Shown: piece after piece, positions 21,810 through 30,267 of the stretch
Position numbering within the stretch: position 1 is the stretch's first letter
How the letters are laid out: the number at the start of each line of letters is the position of its first letter
NCBI GenBank assembly: GCA_001898825.1
Contig: MKVK01000046.1
Span: forward strand, 1-64,000
Source of the DNA: Magnetospirillum sp. 64-120
GTDB taxonomy: Bacteria > Pseudomonadota > Alphaproteobacteria > Rhodospirillales > Magnetospirillaceae
Length of the DNA: 64,000 nucleotides
Direction: 5' to 3'
Notes under the pieces: model-generated
Told to the model about the DNA's origin: nothing
The model's input: the letters and a program-made list of their open reading frames with translations, nothing else
Database searches by the model: none
Translations under genes and position numbers: made by a program

Positions 21810-23142
21810 GGGGACATCGCCCACCGCGACGAGCGGCGGGGCGGCATTAGAGCCCGAGCGCCGCTTTGTCGAGTTTCAGGATGAGGGTCCATGGGCAACT
21901 GTGCCTCTGGCCTCGGTGGCGAAAATCAGTACTGAGAAAGTGCGAGATAACACTTGCATACCGATGAGCATCACATCCGGCGTCGGCTTGGTGAGCCAGA
22001 TGGAAAAATTCGGACGTGTAATTGCCGGTGACTCGTACAAGAATTACCTACTACTCAAGAAGCATGACTTCGCCTACAACAAGAGCGCGACGAAGGAATA
22101 TCCAGAAGGCTTTATTGCTCTCTACGCGGGTGAGAAGCTTGCCGCCGTACCGAACAGCATCTTCACTTGTTTTCGCATCAAGGGCGAATCTCCTTCCCCC
22201 CAATACCTCAATTATCTGTTTCTAGGCAATTTGCACGGTCGGTGGCTGCGCAAGTTCATAGAAGTTGGTGCCCGTGCCCATGGATCACTAAGCATCAACG
22301 ACAGCGATCTTATGGCATTGCCAGTGCCGGTCCCAGCCGGATCAAACTCGCTCAAGGAACAGCAAAAGATCGCCGACTGCCTGGACTCGGTGGACGCACT
22401 GATTACCGCGCAGGGGCGGAAGGTCGAGGCGCTGAGGGGCCACAAGAAGGGCCTGATGCAGCAGCTTTTCCCCCAGGAAGGCGAAACCCAACCCCGCCTC
22501 CGCTTCCCTGAGTTTGAGCGGGCGGGGGAGTGGGAGGGAGTCCCGCTCTCTAAAATGGTGAACGGGTTGGATGCTGGGGTCAGTGTGAATTCTGGCGACC
22601 GACCTGCCATGAATAATGAAATTGGTGTGCTAAAGACGAGCGCCGTGACAAGTGGAATATTTGAACCACTTGAGAACAAGGTTGTTTTTGATGATGAAGA
22701 AATCAGCCGCGTAAAGGAGCCGGTTCACGCAGACACAATCATCATTAGCCGAATGAACACACCGGCGCTCGTTGGAGCTAGCGCATATGTAAGGAACAGC
22801 CTTCCAAACATCTTTCTTCCCGATCGCCTCTGGGCCGCCAAGCCAAGACGCGGAACGTCTATGCGCTTTTTGGCATTCATTTTGGGCTCCGATAGGGGGC
22901 GAGCAGCGCTATCGAGTTTGGCGGGGGGGAGTTCTGGCTCCATGAAGAACATCGCCAAATCAGATATTTTGGCAATCTTGCTTACGGTGCCCTCACCTCC
23001 CGAACAACAGCGCATCGCCGATTGCCTCACCTCCCTCGACGACCTCATCGCCGCCGAGATGCGAAAGCTCGACACGCTCAGAACCCACAAGAAGGGGCTG
23101 ATGCAACAGCTTTTCCCTCGGGTCGGGGAGGCTGACGCATGA
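21799..23142 (+). CDS. hsdS: Type I restriction-modification specificity subunit HsdS
   Basis: 447 residues, overlapping the hsdR end by 11 bp. Two target-recognition domains (about 25-170 and 230-390) each end in a conserved helical spacer. The first is EQQKIADCLDSVDALI...HKKGLMQQLFP and the second EQQRIADCLTSLDDLI...HKKGLMQQLFP. The near-identical spacers show the internal duplication of HsdS proteins, which recognise bipartite sites. The recognition sequence cannot be deduced. TRD codons are more AT-rich than the spacers, as expected for exchangeable specificity domains. Confidence 0.93.
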   Translation: MSSKGTSPTATSGGAALEPERRFVEFQDEGPWATVPLASVAKISTEKVRDNTCIPMSITSGVGLVSQMEKFGRVIAGDSYKNYLLLKKHDFAYNKSATKEYPEGFIALYAGEKLAAVPNSIFTCFRIKGESPSPQYLNYLFLGNLHGRWLRKFIEVGARAHGSLSINDSDLMALPVPVPAGSNSLKEQQKIADCLDSVDALITAQGRKVEALRGHKKGLMQQLFPQEGETQPRLRFPEFERAGEWEGVPLSKMVNGLDAGVSVNSGDRPAMNNEIGVLKTSAVTSGIFEPLENKVVFDDEEISRVKEPVHADTIIISRMNTPALVGASAYVRNSLPNIFLPDRLWAAKPRRGTSMRFLAFILGSDRGRAALSSLAGGSSGSMKNIAKSDILAILLTVPSPPEQQRIADCLTSLDDLIAAEMRKLDTLRTHKKGLMQQLFPRVGEADA

Positions 23143-24362
23143 GCACCTACAAGAATTTGAAGACTCTGGTGGGCAGGCTTCGTGACGATCTGAACAACCC
23201 CACAAAGCCGATCTCACTGCTCTTGATCTACGCTTACAACCGCACCGGCAAGACCCGCCTGTCGATGGCGTTCAAGGACGAGGGCAAGCGCACGACCAAG
23301 AAAAACCCGACCGGCACGCCCGACACGCTTTATTTCAATGCCTTCACCGAGGATCTGTTCGTCTGGGAAAACGACCTGGACGGCGACAGCATGCGCCGCC
23401 TGCAACTGAACGAAAAGTCAACCTTCTTCAACGCCATGACGGAACTGGCGCTGGACGAAACCATTGCGGGTTATCTTTCCCGGTACGCCGATTTCGATTT
23501 CGACTTCACCTACAAGGATGTTCAGCAGGGCGAAGAGACCATCTCCAAGCCGGATTTCGTGAGCTTCCGCAAGGGAGATCAACCCAACATCAAGGTGTCG
23601 CGGGGCGAACAGAACATCTTCATCTGGTGCGTCTTCATGGCCATCTGCGAACGGATGCTGGATGGGCATGAATCCTATCAGGGCAAGAAGTACCTCTACA
23701 TCGATGACCCCATTTCGTCGCTGGACGACAACAATGCCATTTCCGTGGCCTGCGACCTGGCCAAGCTTTTGCGCCGGGCCGCCACGCGGAAGGATGCTGC
23801 CGGTGGGCCCGCCCCGATCAAGGTGATTTTTTCGTCCCACCACGCGCTGTTCTTCAACGTCATGTGCAATGAAGTGAGTGGGCGGATCGACGGCACGCAG
23901 AAGGTCACCAGCAAGCGCTATTTCCTGCACCGCCCGAATGGCGACGGCGCCTACACGCTTCAGGCAACCGATGATACGCCCTTCTTTCACCACGTCGCCA
24001 CCTTGGCCGAGTTGCAGCGTGCCGCCGATCCCGACAAGGGGAAGCTCTACACCTTCCATTTCAACGCCTTGCGCAGCGTCATGGAAAAGACAGCCTCTTT
24101 CTTCGGTCATCCAAACATCGCCTTCTGCCTGAAGGCGCTGAACAACGAGGAAGACCGGGCGCTGTTCAACCGGGCCCTGAACTTGCTGAGCCACGGCGCC
24201 TATGCCATCCATGAACCCACCGAGATGGGCGAGGACAACAAGGACCTGTTCCGCCGCATCCTGCGCGACTTCATCACCCGGTTCGAGTTCGCCTTGCCGG
24301 GAATTGTCCCGGCCCAGCCCGCAGCCCCGGCGCCCGCCCCCCAGGAAGCACCAGCACAATGA
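23139..24362 (+). CDS. PrrC-like ABC-ATPase / candidate anticodon nuclease in the type I operon
   Basis: 407 residues, with 4-bp overlaps to hsdS and hsdM. The ATPase part has a divergent Walker A IYAYNRTGKTRLS (about 29-41), the signature SRGEQNIF (about 153), Walker B YLYIDDPISSLDDNN (about 185) and an H-loop SSHHALFF. This DDPISSLD form is typical of PrrC/RloC/RloA-type ATPases. The C-terminal part shows R312-x3-E316 (LRSVMEK) and H352 (NLLSHG). This resembles the Arg-Glu-His triad I recall for E. coli PrrC (R320, E324, H356), which is 396 residues long and also encoded inside an hsd locus. PrrC cuts a tRNA anticodon when phage disables restriction. An RloA-type helper ATPase without nuclease activity is the alternative. 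Confidence 0.65.
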   Translation: MSTYKNLKTLVGRLRDDLNNPTKPISLLLIYAYNRTGKTRLSMAFKDEGKRTTKKNPTGTPDTLYFNAFTEDLFVWENDLDGDSMRRLQLNEKSTFFNAMTELALDETIAGYLSRYADFDFDFTYKDVQQGEETISKPDFVSFRKGDQPNIKVSRGEQNIFIWCVFMAICERMLDGHESYQGKKYLYIDDPISSLDDNNAISVACDLAKLLRRAATRKDAAGGPAPIKVIFSSHHALFFNVMCNEVSGRIDGTQKVTSKRYFLHRPNGDGAYTLQATDDTPFFHHVATLAELQRAADPDKGKLYTFHFNALRSVMEKTASFFGHPNIAFCLKALNNEEDRALFNRALNLLSHGAYAIHEPTEMGEDNKDLFRRILRDFITRFEFALPGIVPAQPAAPAPAPQEAPAQ

Positions 24363-25978
24363 ACGAGCAAATCCAAAAGCAACTGGGCAAGACGCTCTGG
24401 AACATCGCCGATGCGCTTCGCGGATCGATGAATGCGGACGATTTCCGCGATTACATGCTGTCCTTCCTGTTCCTGCGTTACCTCTCGGGCAATTACGAGG
24501 CGGCGGCGAAGCGGGAACTGGGACCGGATTACCCTGATTTGTCGGAAGATTCAGGTGCCGGCACGCCCCTTCAGGTTTGGTACGACGCGAACCCGGACGA
24601 CGTGGCCGAGTTCGAAAAACAGATGCGCCGCAAGGTGCATTATGTGATCCAGCCGCCCTATCTGTGGAACAACATCGCCAATTTGGCCCGCACGCAGAGC
24701 GATGAGTTGCTGCTGACGCTTTACGATGGCTTCAAGTACATCGAGAACGAATCTTTCCAGAGCACGTTCGGCGGGCTGTTCTCGGAGATCAATCTTTATT
24801 CGGAAAAGCTGGGCAAGACTCAGGCGGACAAGAATAAGAAGCTTTGCGCGATTATCGCCGAGATCGCCCGAGGCCTGACCGAGTTCTCGTCCGAGCTCGA
24901 TCATCTGGGCGATGCCTATGAATACCTGATCGGCCAATTCGCCGCCGGTTCCGGTAAAAAAGCGGGGGAGTTTTATACACCGCAGCAAATTTCCGACATC
25001 CTGTCGGCGATCGTGACCCTGGACAGCCAGGAACCCGCCACGGGCCAGAAACAGCGTTTGGCCAGTGTCCTCGATTTCGCCTGCGGATCGGGGTCGCTTC
25101 TGCTCAACGTTCGCAAGCGGATGGGATCACACGGCATCGGGAAGATTTTCGGTCAGGAAAGCAATATCACGACCTACAACCTCGCCCGCATGAACATGCT
25201 GCTGCATGGGGTGAAGGACAGCGAGTTCGAAATCTACCACGGCGATACCCTGGCCAATGACTGGGACATCCTGCGCGAGCTGAACCCGGCGAAAAAGCCT
25301 GCCTTCGATGCCATCGTGGCCAATCCGCCCTTCAGCTTGCGGTGGGAACCGACCGAAGCCATGGGCGACGATGTGCGGTTCAAGAATTATGGATTGGCGC
25401 CAAAATCGGCCGCAGACTTCGCCTTCCTGTTGCACGGTTTCCACTACCTGAAGGATGAAGGCGTGATGGCCATCATCCTGCCCCACGGTGTGCTGTTCAG
25501 AGGCGGGGCCGAAGAACGCATCCGCACCAAGCTGTTGAAGGATGGTCACATCGACACGGTCATCGGCTTGCCCGCGAACCTGTTCTATTCCACCGGCATT
25601 CCGGTCTGCATCCTGGTGCTGAAGAAGTGCAAAAAGCCCGATGACGTGCTGTTCATCAATGCGGCCGAGCACTTTGACAAGGGCAAGCGCCAGAACCAAC
25701 TGACGGACAAGCATATCGGCAAGATCATCGAGACATACCAGTTCCGCAAGGAAGAAGAGCGCTATTCCAAGCGCGTCAGCATGGAGCGCATCGCCGAGGA
25801 GGGCTACAACCTCAACATCTCTCGCTATGTCAGCACGGCCGTGGGCGAGAAAGAAATTGATCTGGCGGCCACTCACAAGGATCTGATCGATATCGAGCGG
25901 GATATCCAGGATGCGACGGCGAAGCACAATGCATTTTTAAGAGAGCTCGGCCTCGCCCCGTTGCCGGGAGGTGATTGA
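24359..25978 (+). CDS. hsdM: Type I restriction-modification methyltransferase HsdM
   Basis: 539 residues. The N-terminal helical HsdM_N domain begins LGKTLWNIADALRGSMNADD, then FLFLRYLS. The adenine-N6 methyltransferase follows, with KKAGEFYTPQQIS (motif X), VLDFACGSGSLLLNV (motif I, SAM-binding, about 239) and catalytic ANPPFS (motif IV, about 320). It modifies host DNA with HsdS to protect it from HsdR. It is the last gene of the overlapping hsd operon. Confidence 0.95.
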   Translation: MNEQIQKQLGKTLWNIADALRGSMNADDFRDYMLSFLFLRYLSGNYEAAAKRELGPDYPDLSEDSGAGTPLQVWYDANPDDVAEFEKQMRRKVHYVIQPPYLWNNIANLARTQSDELLLTLYDGFKYIENESFQSTFGGLFSEINLYSEKLGKTQADKNKKLCAIIAEIARGLTEFSSELDHLGDAYEYLIGQFAAGSGKKAGEFYTPQQISDILSAIVTLDSQEPATGQKQRLASVLDFACGSGSLLLNVRKRMGSHGIGKIFGQESNITTYNLARMNMLLHGVKDSEFEIYHGDTLANDWDILRELNPAKKPAFDAIVANPPFSLRWEPTEAMGDDVRFKNYGLAPKSAADFAFLLHGFHYLKDEGVMAIILPHGVLFRGGAEERIRTKLLKDGHIDTVIGLPANLFYSTGIPVCILVLKKCKKPDDVLFINAAEHFDKGKRQNQLTDKHIGKIIETYQFRKEEERYSKRVSMERIAEEGYNLNISRYVSTAVGEKEIDLAATHKDLIDIERDIQDATAKHNAFLRELGLAPLPGGD

Positions 25979-26038
25979 ACTGAACCGGCACAGCCTTCAA
26001 AGGTGCCACGCCTTCATGAGGCATGCAGATAGCGGTTA

Positions 26039-26833
26039 TTAGGCTTTTCCCCGTGATTGGGCCCAGATTTCCAGGCGGCCAAGCAATTGGGCGATTTCAG
26101 CCTTGTTTCCCGCTCGATGTGCCCGGAGCAAGGACACCCCGAAATCGTTCCAGCCGCTTAACCCCTCATTCGCCTTGTCCAACTGTTTCTGCAATTCGGA
26201 CTTGCCCATGAAATAGCGGACCTCGCCATAGGCTTGGGTCTCTGACGTGGCCTTGTCGGCTCGGGCTTTTTCCTCGACCAGTTGTCGTTGCAAATCGACA
26301 ATTTTCTGGTTCAGGGAGTGGATGTTCGCACGGGCTTCTTGGTCGCGGCTATTGGCTTCCGTGGCTTTTTGCTGCCAAGTGTTGGCTTGCTTGGTAATGT
26401 CGCGGATCTGTTGGCGGAAACGCTCCGCATCGGCGACTGCGGCACGGTCCCGTAGGTGCGCCTCCTCGCGCAACCTGTTGCACTCGGCCTGCTGGATTTG
26501 ATGCTGCTGCTGCAACTCCAGCAGGGACTGCTTTTGTAGCTCCCAATCCTGCGCCTGTTGGTGCAATGTCTCGATCTCTGCCTCGGCGCCTTCCGCTCGC
26601 CTCCTCCATTCTCTTAGTTCCTCATCGCGCTGCGACACTCGCCAATAGAATAGGTATTCCTCTGGGGTCCGTCCCTCGGACAGTCGCGGCCAATATGAGC
26701 GGATTTCATCTGTGCCGGCCAGGATGTCTTCTTCTCCCAGTTTAACGGCGATCTGCGCCCAGGTCAGACCATCGACACGCCACTGGGCGATGTCATCGGC
26801 GAAACAGCGGATATCGTTGATTTTGGACAACAT
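26039..26833 (-). CDS. Coiled-coil protein with N-terminal DNA-binding-like region
   Basis: 264 residues from ATG 26833, which lies directly after GGAGGG (spacing is short). ATG 26917 inside the inverted repeat would add 28 residues. Residues 1-60 (DDIAQWRVDGLTWAQIAVKL) look like a helix-turn-helix. Residues about 70-200 form a long Gln/Glu/Ala/Arg coiled coil. The layout resembles KfrA-type plasmid DNA-binding proteins, which link partition and gene control, but the match is only architectural. It is convergent with hsdM and lies inside the 25-bp inverted repeats, so it probably travels with the restriction cassette. Confidence 0.6.
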   Translation of the reverse strand: MLSKINDIRCFADDIAQWRVDGLTWAQIAVKLGEEDILAGTDEIRSYWPRLSEGRTPEEYLFYWRVSQRDEELREWRRRAEGAEAEIETLHQQAQDWELQKQSLLELQQQHQIQQAECNRLREEAHLRDRAAVADAERFRQQIRDITKQANTWQQKATEANSRDQEARANIHSLNQKIVDLQRQLVEEKARADKATSETQAYGEVRYFMGKSELQKQLDKANEGLSGWNDFGVSLLRAHRAGNKAEIAQLLGRLEIWAQSRGKA

Positions 26834-26910
26834 CCCTCCGTAGCAAATCGCACCGTAGCGCATACAATCATTACAAAATAAAGGTGTTGCGATAGTCTCG
26901 TAGCAATCAT

Positions 26911-26935
26911 TTAGCATTTCAATGCACAGGTGTGA
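26911..26935 (-). repeat. Right copy of the 25-bp inverted repeat
   Basis: This is the perfect reverse complement of 18392-18416. It lies upstream of the coiled-coil gene and its outermost possible start codon. Similar CGTAGCAA or CGTAGCGC words occur three times between 26838 and 26908 and once near 18473. No matching target-site duplication flanks the two copies. Confidence 0.85.
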
Positions 26936-27009
26936 CGAAAATTGACACTACAGACCGAAGCACGCGCGAATGAGCCCCATTACAGCGCGACCGCCATCCG
27001 TCTCGTGCT

Positions 27010-28200
27010 TTACGCTTCGAGCAAAACAGGCTCCGCCCCAAAAGGCCGATTAATGATCGCAAGCGCCTCCTTCGCGACGAACACCCGATTGCGAGCATAT
27101 CCTGTTCGTTCAGTCACCACGTTGGCGGCGGCTAACTGCTCCATCGCCTGACTAGCCCCTTTGAACGAAACATCCAGTAACTCCGACAGGCGTCGGGTGG
27201 TCATTACCGGGTAATGCGGTAATAGGGCCAGTGCCCTAAGTGCTGCGGAGCCTGTGCGATAGCTCCGGCGTTGACGCCAGATCTCCTGCAAGGTCCTTAG
27301 GGCGGCACGGGTCGACATCAGCTCATTGACTGTGCCAGTGATGGCGTCAGCGATGTATCCGACGATGATTGGCCACTCCAGGCGCTGCTGAGCGGCTTTG
27401 AGGGCGTCGTAATAGGCCGACTTGTGGGCCTCAATATAGGGAGACAGATACAGAGGCACTCTATCGTCAGCTGCCATCATGAGTGGCAGAAGGAGGCGGC
27501 CGACGCGGCCATTGCCATCGCGATAAGGGTGGACTGCCTCGAAATGCGCATGAGCCACAGCCATTCGCGTCACCAAGCCTTGGGTCATCACCTGCATGCC
27601 GTCAGCACGCATATACTCCATGGTTTGGGCGAGGCAAGCTGGCACCTCGGCCGGTGGCGGCGGGTTGTATGTGGAGTAAGCGATATCCTTGCCACCGCCG
27701 ATCCAGACGACTCGTTGACGGAGCTCTCCTGGCGTATCCGGATAGTCTTTGGCATCGCGCATGACGTGCTGATGTAGCTGGCAAACCAGTTCCGAATCGA
27801 AGATCCCGGGGCCTCTGCGCTGCGCCTCGGGCATCAGGGTGTCGAGGGCTAGTGCGTAATCGCGAACCTGTTTCGCTTCAGCTGTCGGAGTGCCGTCTTC
27901 AGTCTCTTCTGCGGATAGGAGCTCATCGAGCGTCGAGTTTGTGCCCTCGATGGACGACGAAGCCACAGCCTCTCGTCGCACCAGGACACGGCTGATCAGG
28001 TAGGGGTCATGTATCTCGGCGGCCAGTGCCTCGACCTTCGCCATTGCTGCTGTCGCGGCTTCATATCGGGCAGCCACCAACGAGACATCGATGGCATGTT
28101 CAGGCGGTGGCGGTGGTACGACGCCATAGTGATTGGCATACGGATATGGCAACCGGACCAGTTGTTCTCGTACAGCATGGCAGAGATCGTGGCGGTGCAT
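27010..28200 (-). CDS. Fic family protein (adenylyltransferase) with C-terminal winged helix
   Basis: 396 residues. The inhibitory helix motif SSSIEGT (81-87) is N-terminal (class II Fic), and the catalytic loop HPYRDGNGRVGR is at 224-235 with all key residues. The N-terminal Fic_N-like part includes the VLVRREAVASSS helix. The C-terminal 90 residues resemble a winged helix (LALLPHYPVMTTRRLSELLDVSFKGASQAMEQL). Such proteins transfer AMP to a target Tyr/Ser/Thr, and the S/T-x3-E-G/N helix blocks ATP until relieved. It is monocistronic, with an inverted repeat immediately upstream that the winged helix might bind (inference). Confidence 0.9.
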   Translation of the reverse strand: MHRHDLCHAVREQLVRLPYPYANHYGVVPPPPPEHAIDVSLVAARYEAATAAMAKVEALAAEIHDPYLISRVLVRREAVASSSIEGTNSTLDELLSAEETEDGTPTAEAKQVRDYALALDTLMPEAQRRGPGIFDSELVCQLHQHVMRDAKDYPDTPGELRQRVVWIGGGKDIAYSTYNPPPPAEVPACLAQTMEYMRADGMQVMTQGLVTRMAVAHAHFEAVHPYRDGNGRVGRLLLPLMMAADDRVPLYLSPYIEAHKSAYYDALKAAQQRLEWPIIVGYIADAITGTVNELMSTRAALRTLQEIWRQRRSYRTGSAALRALALLPHYPVMTTRRLSELLDVSFKGASQAMEQLAAANVVTERTGYARNRVFVAKEALAIINRPFGAEPVLLEA

Positions 28201-28227
28201 TTAACCCTCAACACAGGAGCCACTCAA

Positions 28228-28261
28228 TGACCAATATTTACCTTTTTGTGTAAATAGGTCA
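28228..28261. promoter_or_regulatory. Inverted repeat upstream of the Fic gene
   Basis: TGACC-n4-TTTAC-n8-GTAAA-n2-GGTCA is a four-block dyad in the 87-bp gap between the Fic gene and the next upstream gene on the same strand. It is a candidate operator. Confidence 0.4.
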
Positions 28262-28287
28262 ACATGATCTGGAGGGGGAGGCTCTTA

Positions 28288-28806
28288 TTAACCTCTTTGG
28301 GCTGATCTCCTCGAGGAGGACTTCTCTTTCAAAATCTGACGGGACGCGAGTCGCATTTCCATGTTGTGGATTTTCGCTTGTGCCGTAGTGCGGATTTCAA
28401 GGAGATCTGCCACGGAGTTGGTGAAGTCCGAAGGCTCGGGCAAGCGTCGGTACGCGAAATCGGTCCAGAGGCGCTGACAAGCCAGATTGAATAGGTCAGC
28501 GGGCAGCTTGGACGAAATAGCCAGAGCATCAGCAGCCAAATCGGGGGCAGGCGGTAGATCAATGTTTCGACGGGTTGCCAGCCTGGCCATAAACTCCACC
28601 ACCTCCTTGGGATCTGTTGGCCGGAACAGCTCCACAAGGTCTTGCTGAGCTATTGCGATGCTGGCCTTAATTTTGGCGGCCTGATCATCGCTCATGGTGA
28701 AAAGGGGCTGACTATGCCAGGCCGTTGCATAGTTTGCGGCGGTGCGGACTGATGCAGGGAGGGCAAGAGCAATCCGCTGTGGCAGCAGGGCGGGATTATC
28801 TGCCAT
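28288..28806 (-). CDS. Hypothetical protein (172 aa) in the replication-like module
   Basis: Soluble, helical, with a basic C-terminus (KEKSSSRRSAQRG). There is no signal peptide or membrane segment. Its start overlaps the end of the winged-helix gene by 11 bp, so the two are translationally coupled. I do not recognise the family. The coupling suggests an accessory factor of the replication-like or regulatory protein upstream. Confidence 0.6.
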   Translation of the reverse strand: MADNPALLPQRIALALPASVRTAANYATAWHSQPLFTMSDDQAAKIKASIAIAQQDLVELFRPTDPKEVVEFMARLATRRNIDLPPAPDLAADALAISSKLPADLFNLACQRLWTDFAYRRLPEPSDFTNSVADLLEIRTTAQAKIHNMEMRLASRQILKEKSSSRRSAQRG

Positions 28807-29845
28807 GACATTGCTCCACCACGATCTCGATAGCGTCGGATCTTAGCCCCGTACCTCCGCGTAAGAGGTCCTGGGTTTGCAGGAGAATCGCCGTGTTTCT
28901 CTCGGTGATCGTGTCTTGATATTCGCTGACTGGTGACTTGGTTGCTGGGCGAACTCGCTTTTGCCGGCGGCTGCGTAGTAAGGAGGGGGCTTGGCGGCGG
29001 CGTGGAGTGGTCTCAGTGGCAAGCCACTGGCGCCATTTGACCCAAATTGGGCCGGGAGTGCCGCCTACAGCGTTCAGTTTGGCAATGAATTTCGCGGTGA
29101 ATTGCGACAGGTCATCGATGTCGGGGCGGGTCTGGGTGGCCCAGGTGAGGTCGTCGTGGCCCGGTTGCCAGTCCTCGGGGATCAAGCGGCAGTCGAGGGA
29201 GGTGCTGCTCTGCTCGGGCTGCTGTTGCTGAGCGGCTGAGGTCTGCTTCCTCCCCTTGCAAGGCGTTTCGAAAACAGCCCTCTCGGCCCCAGAGAGAGAG
29301 GGATTCTTTTCAAGGTCAGAATCAGTACGGTTCGTGTCAGCCTCATGACAGGGGGTGTCATCGTCGAGACAGGGGCTGTCGTCCTGGGAACACCGGGCAA
29401 CACGCGCAACTGAGACCATGGCGACGTCAGTGTCGAGGTGAGGCAGGTAATAAGCGTTACTGGTTTGGCCGCCCTTGGCTTGGAAGCGGTGTGTGGCCTC
29501 CAGGTAATCGCACTCGACCAAGCGTTTCACCCTGGCATTGACCCAGGTACGCGATTTGCCAAGCTTATGGGCCAGGGAGCCTTGTGCCGGGCGGCAGTGG
29601 GCGGAAGCGTCAGAGTGGCGTTGGATGGCCACATAGGTCGCGATCTCCTCGGCGCCAAGGCGCTCGTCGTCGAGCATCGTTTCTAAGGCCCTGGCGAGCA
29701 GGTACAGGCGGCTGGTGTGGACATTGCCGGCGGTGGTGCGCGTTCTATTGACATCACGCCACGCGGGATTGGAGGAGGAAGGCAGCGGCATGCCATGCAT
29801 GCCACGGCTCGCGACTCTCGCGGTCGCCCGCTCGATCATCTGCAT
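28796..29845 (-). CDS. Winged-helix protein with DnaT-like C-terminal segment (replication-like)
   Basis: About 349 residues. The start is uncertain: ATG 29845, ATG 29800 and TTG 29854 are options, and none has a strong Shine-Dalgarno sequence. Residues about 50-140 form a winged helix (ETMLDDERLGAEEIATYVAI, SLAHKLGKSRTWVNARVKRL) as in phage and plasmid replication initiators. After a disordered acidic and Gln-rich linker, residues about 220-285 resemble a DnaT/primosome domain (CRLIPEDWQPGHDDLTWA ... WVKWRQWLA). It may act in island replication or be a transcription regulator. The upstream 14-bp inverted repeat overlaps the candidate starts. Confidence 0.6.
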   Translation of the reverse strand: MQMIERATARVASRGMHGMPLPSSSNPAWRDVNRTRTTAGNVHTSRLYLLARALETMLDDERLGAEEIATYVAIQRHSDASAHCRPAQGSLAHKLGKSRTWVNARVKRLVECDYLEATHRFQAKGGQTSNAYYLPHLDTDVAMVSVARVARCSQDDSPCLDDDTPCHEADTNRTDSDLEKNPSLSGAERAVFETPCKGRKQTSAAQQQQPEQSSTSLDCRLIPEDWQPGHDDLTWATQTRPDIDDLSQFTAKFIAKLNAVGGTPGPIWVKWRQWLATETTPRRRQAPSLLRSRRQKRVRPATKSPVSEYQDTITERNTAILLQTQDLLRGGTGLRSDAIEIVVEQCHGR

Positions 29846-29869
29846 CTGGCGCAATCAGATGCAGATGAT
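29835..29869. repeat. 14-bp perfect inverted repeat with 7-bp spacer
   Basis: The arms ATCATCTGCATCTG and CAGATGCAGATGAT lie between the AlpA-like gene and the winged-helix gene and overlap the start region of the latter. It could be an operator or an RNA hairpin that hides the start codon. There is no T-run. Confidence 0.65.
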
Positions 29870-30102
29870 TAGCGGGAGCCGTCGGCGGATGCCGACGCGT
29901 CATCAAGGGTCGCCGCAGGAAGCCGCGCCAGGTATTCTTGGCACTCAGTGACAGGAATTAGGGTTTTAGCACCAGCTTTCCGCGCTTTGATGCGACCAGC
30001 CCGCAGCTCTTCATAAAAGAAAGTTTTCCCAATACCAACGGCGCGGCAAAACTGTGCCACAGTGCAGGTCAAAGCGGGAATGGTTTCGGTTTGAGTCGTC
30101 AT
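29869..30102 (-). CDS. AlpA/excisionase-like helix-turn-helix protein
   Basis: 77 residues from ATG 30102 (GTG 30111 is an alternative). TVAQFCRAVGIGKTFFYEEL followed by GRIKARKAGAKTLIPVTECQEYL is the compact MerR-like helix-turn-helix plus wing of AlpA and phage excisionase-type proteins. These regulate integrase expression or excision in P4-like elements. It is divergent from nothing and sits at the head of the minus-strand module. Confidence 0.75.
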   Translation of the reverse strand: MTTQTETIPALTCTVAQFCRAVGIGKTFFYEELRAGRIKARKAGAKTLIPVTECQEYLARLPAATLDDASASADGSR

Positions 30103-30175
30103 GGCGCTCACTCAGGAGTTGGGTTGTCCTGACTCGCTATTATGCATATCCGTTCGGCGATGACCGCAAGAGTCC

Positions 30176-30237
30176 GTGGGTAAAAAACGCACGTATTTTA
30201 ACCCACAAATTTTCCCCACGGAAAAATGTTGACCCAC
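30176..30237. promoter_or_regulatory. Operator-like hexamer repeats upstream of the AlpA-like gene
   Basis: GTGGGT at 30176-30181, ACCCAC at 30201-30206 and ACCCAC at 30232-30237 form one dyad and one direct repeat inside an AT-rich stretch. It is likely control DNA for the AlpA-like gene. No other content is seen in 30112-30267. Confidence 0.35.
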
Positions 30238-30267
30238 ATGGCGCTCTCATATCGAGCCACGGAAACG

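Noticed and set aside
19647-21824. 725-codon minus-strand open frame
   Set aside because: It is antisense to hsdR, which has all type I motor and nuclease motifs.
18392-26935. Classical transposon
   Set aside because: The 25-bp inverted repeats look like transposon ends, but there is no transposase between them and no matching flanking duplication. I report it as a bracketed cassette only.
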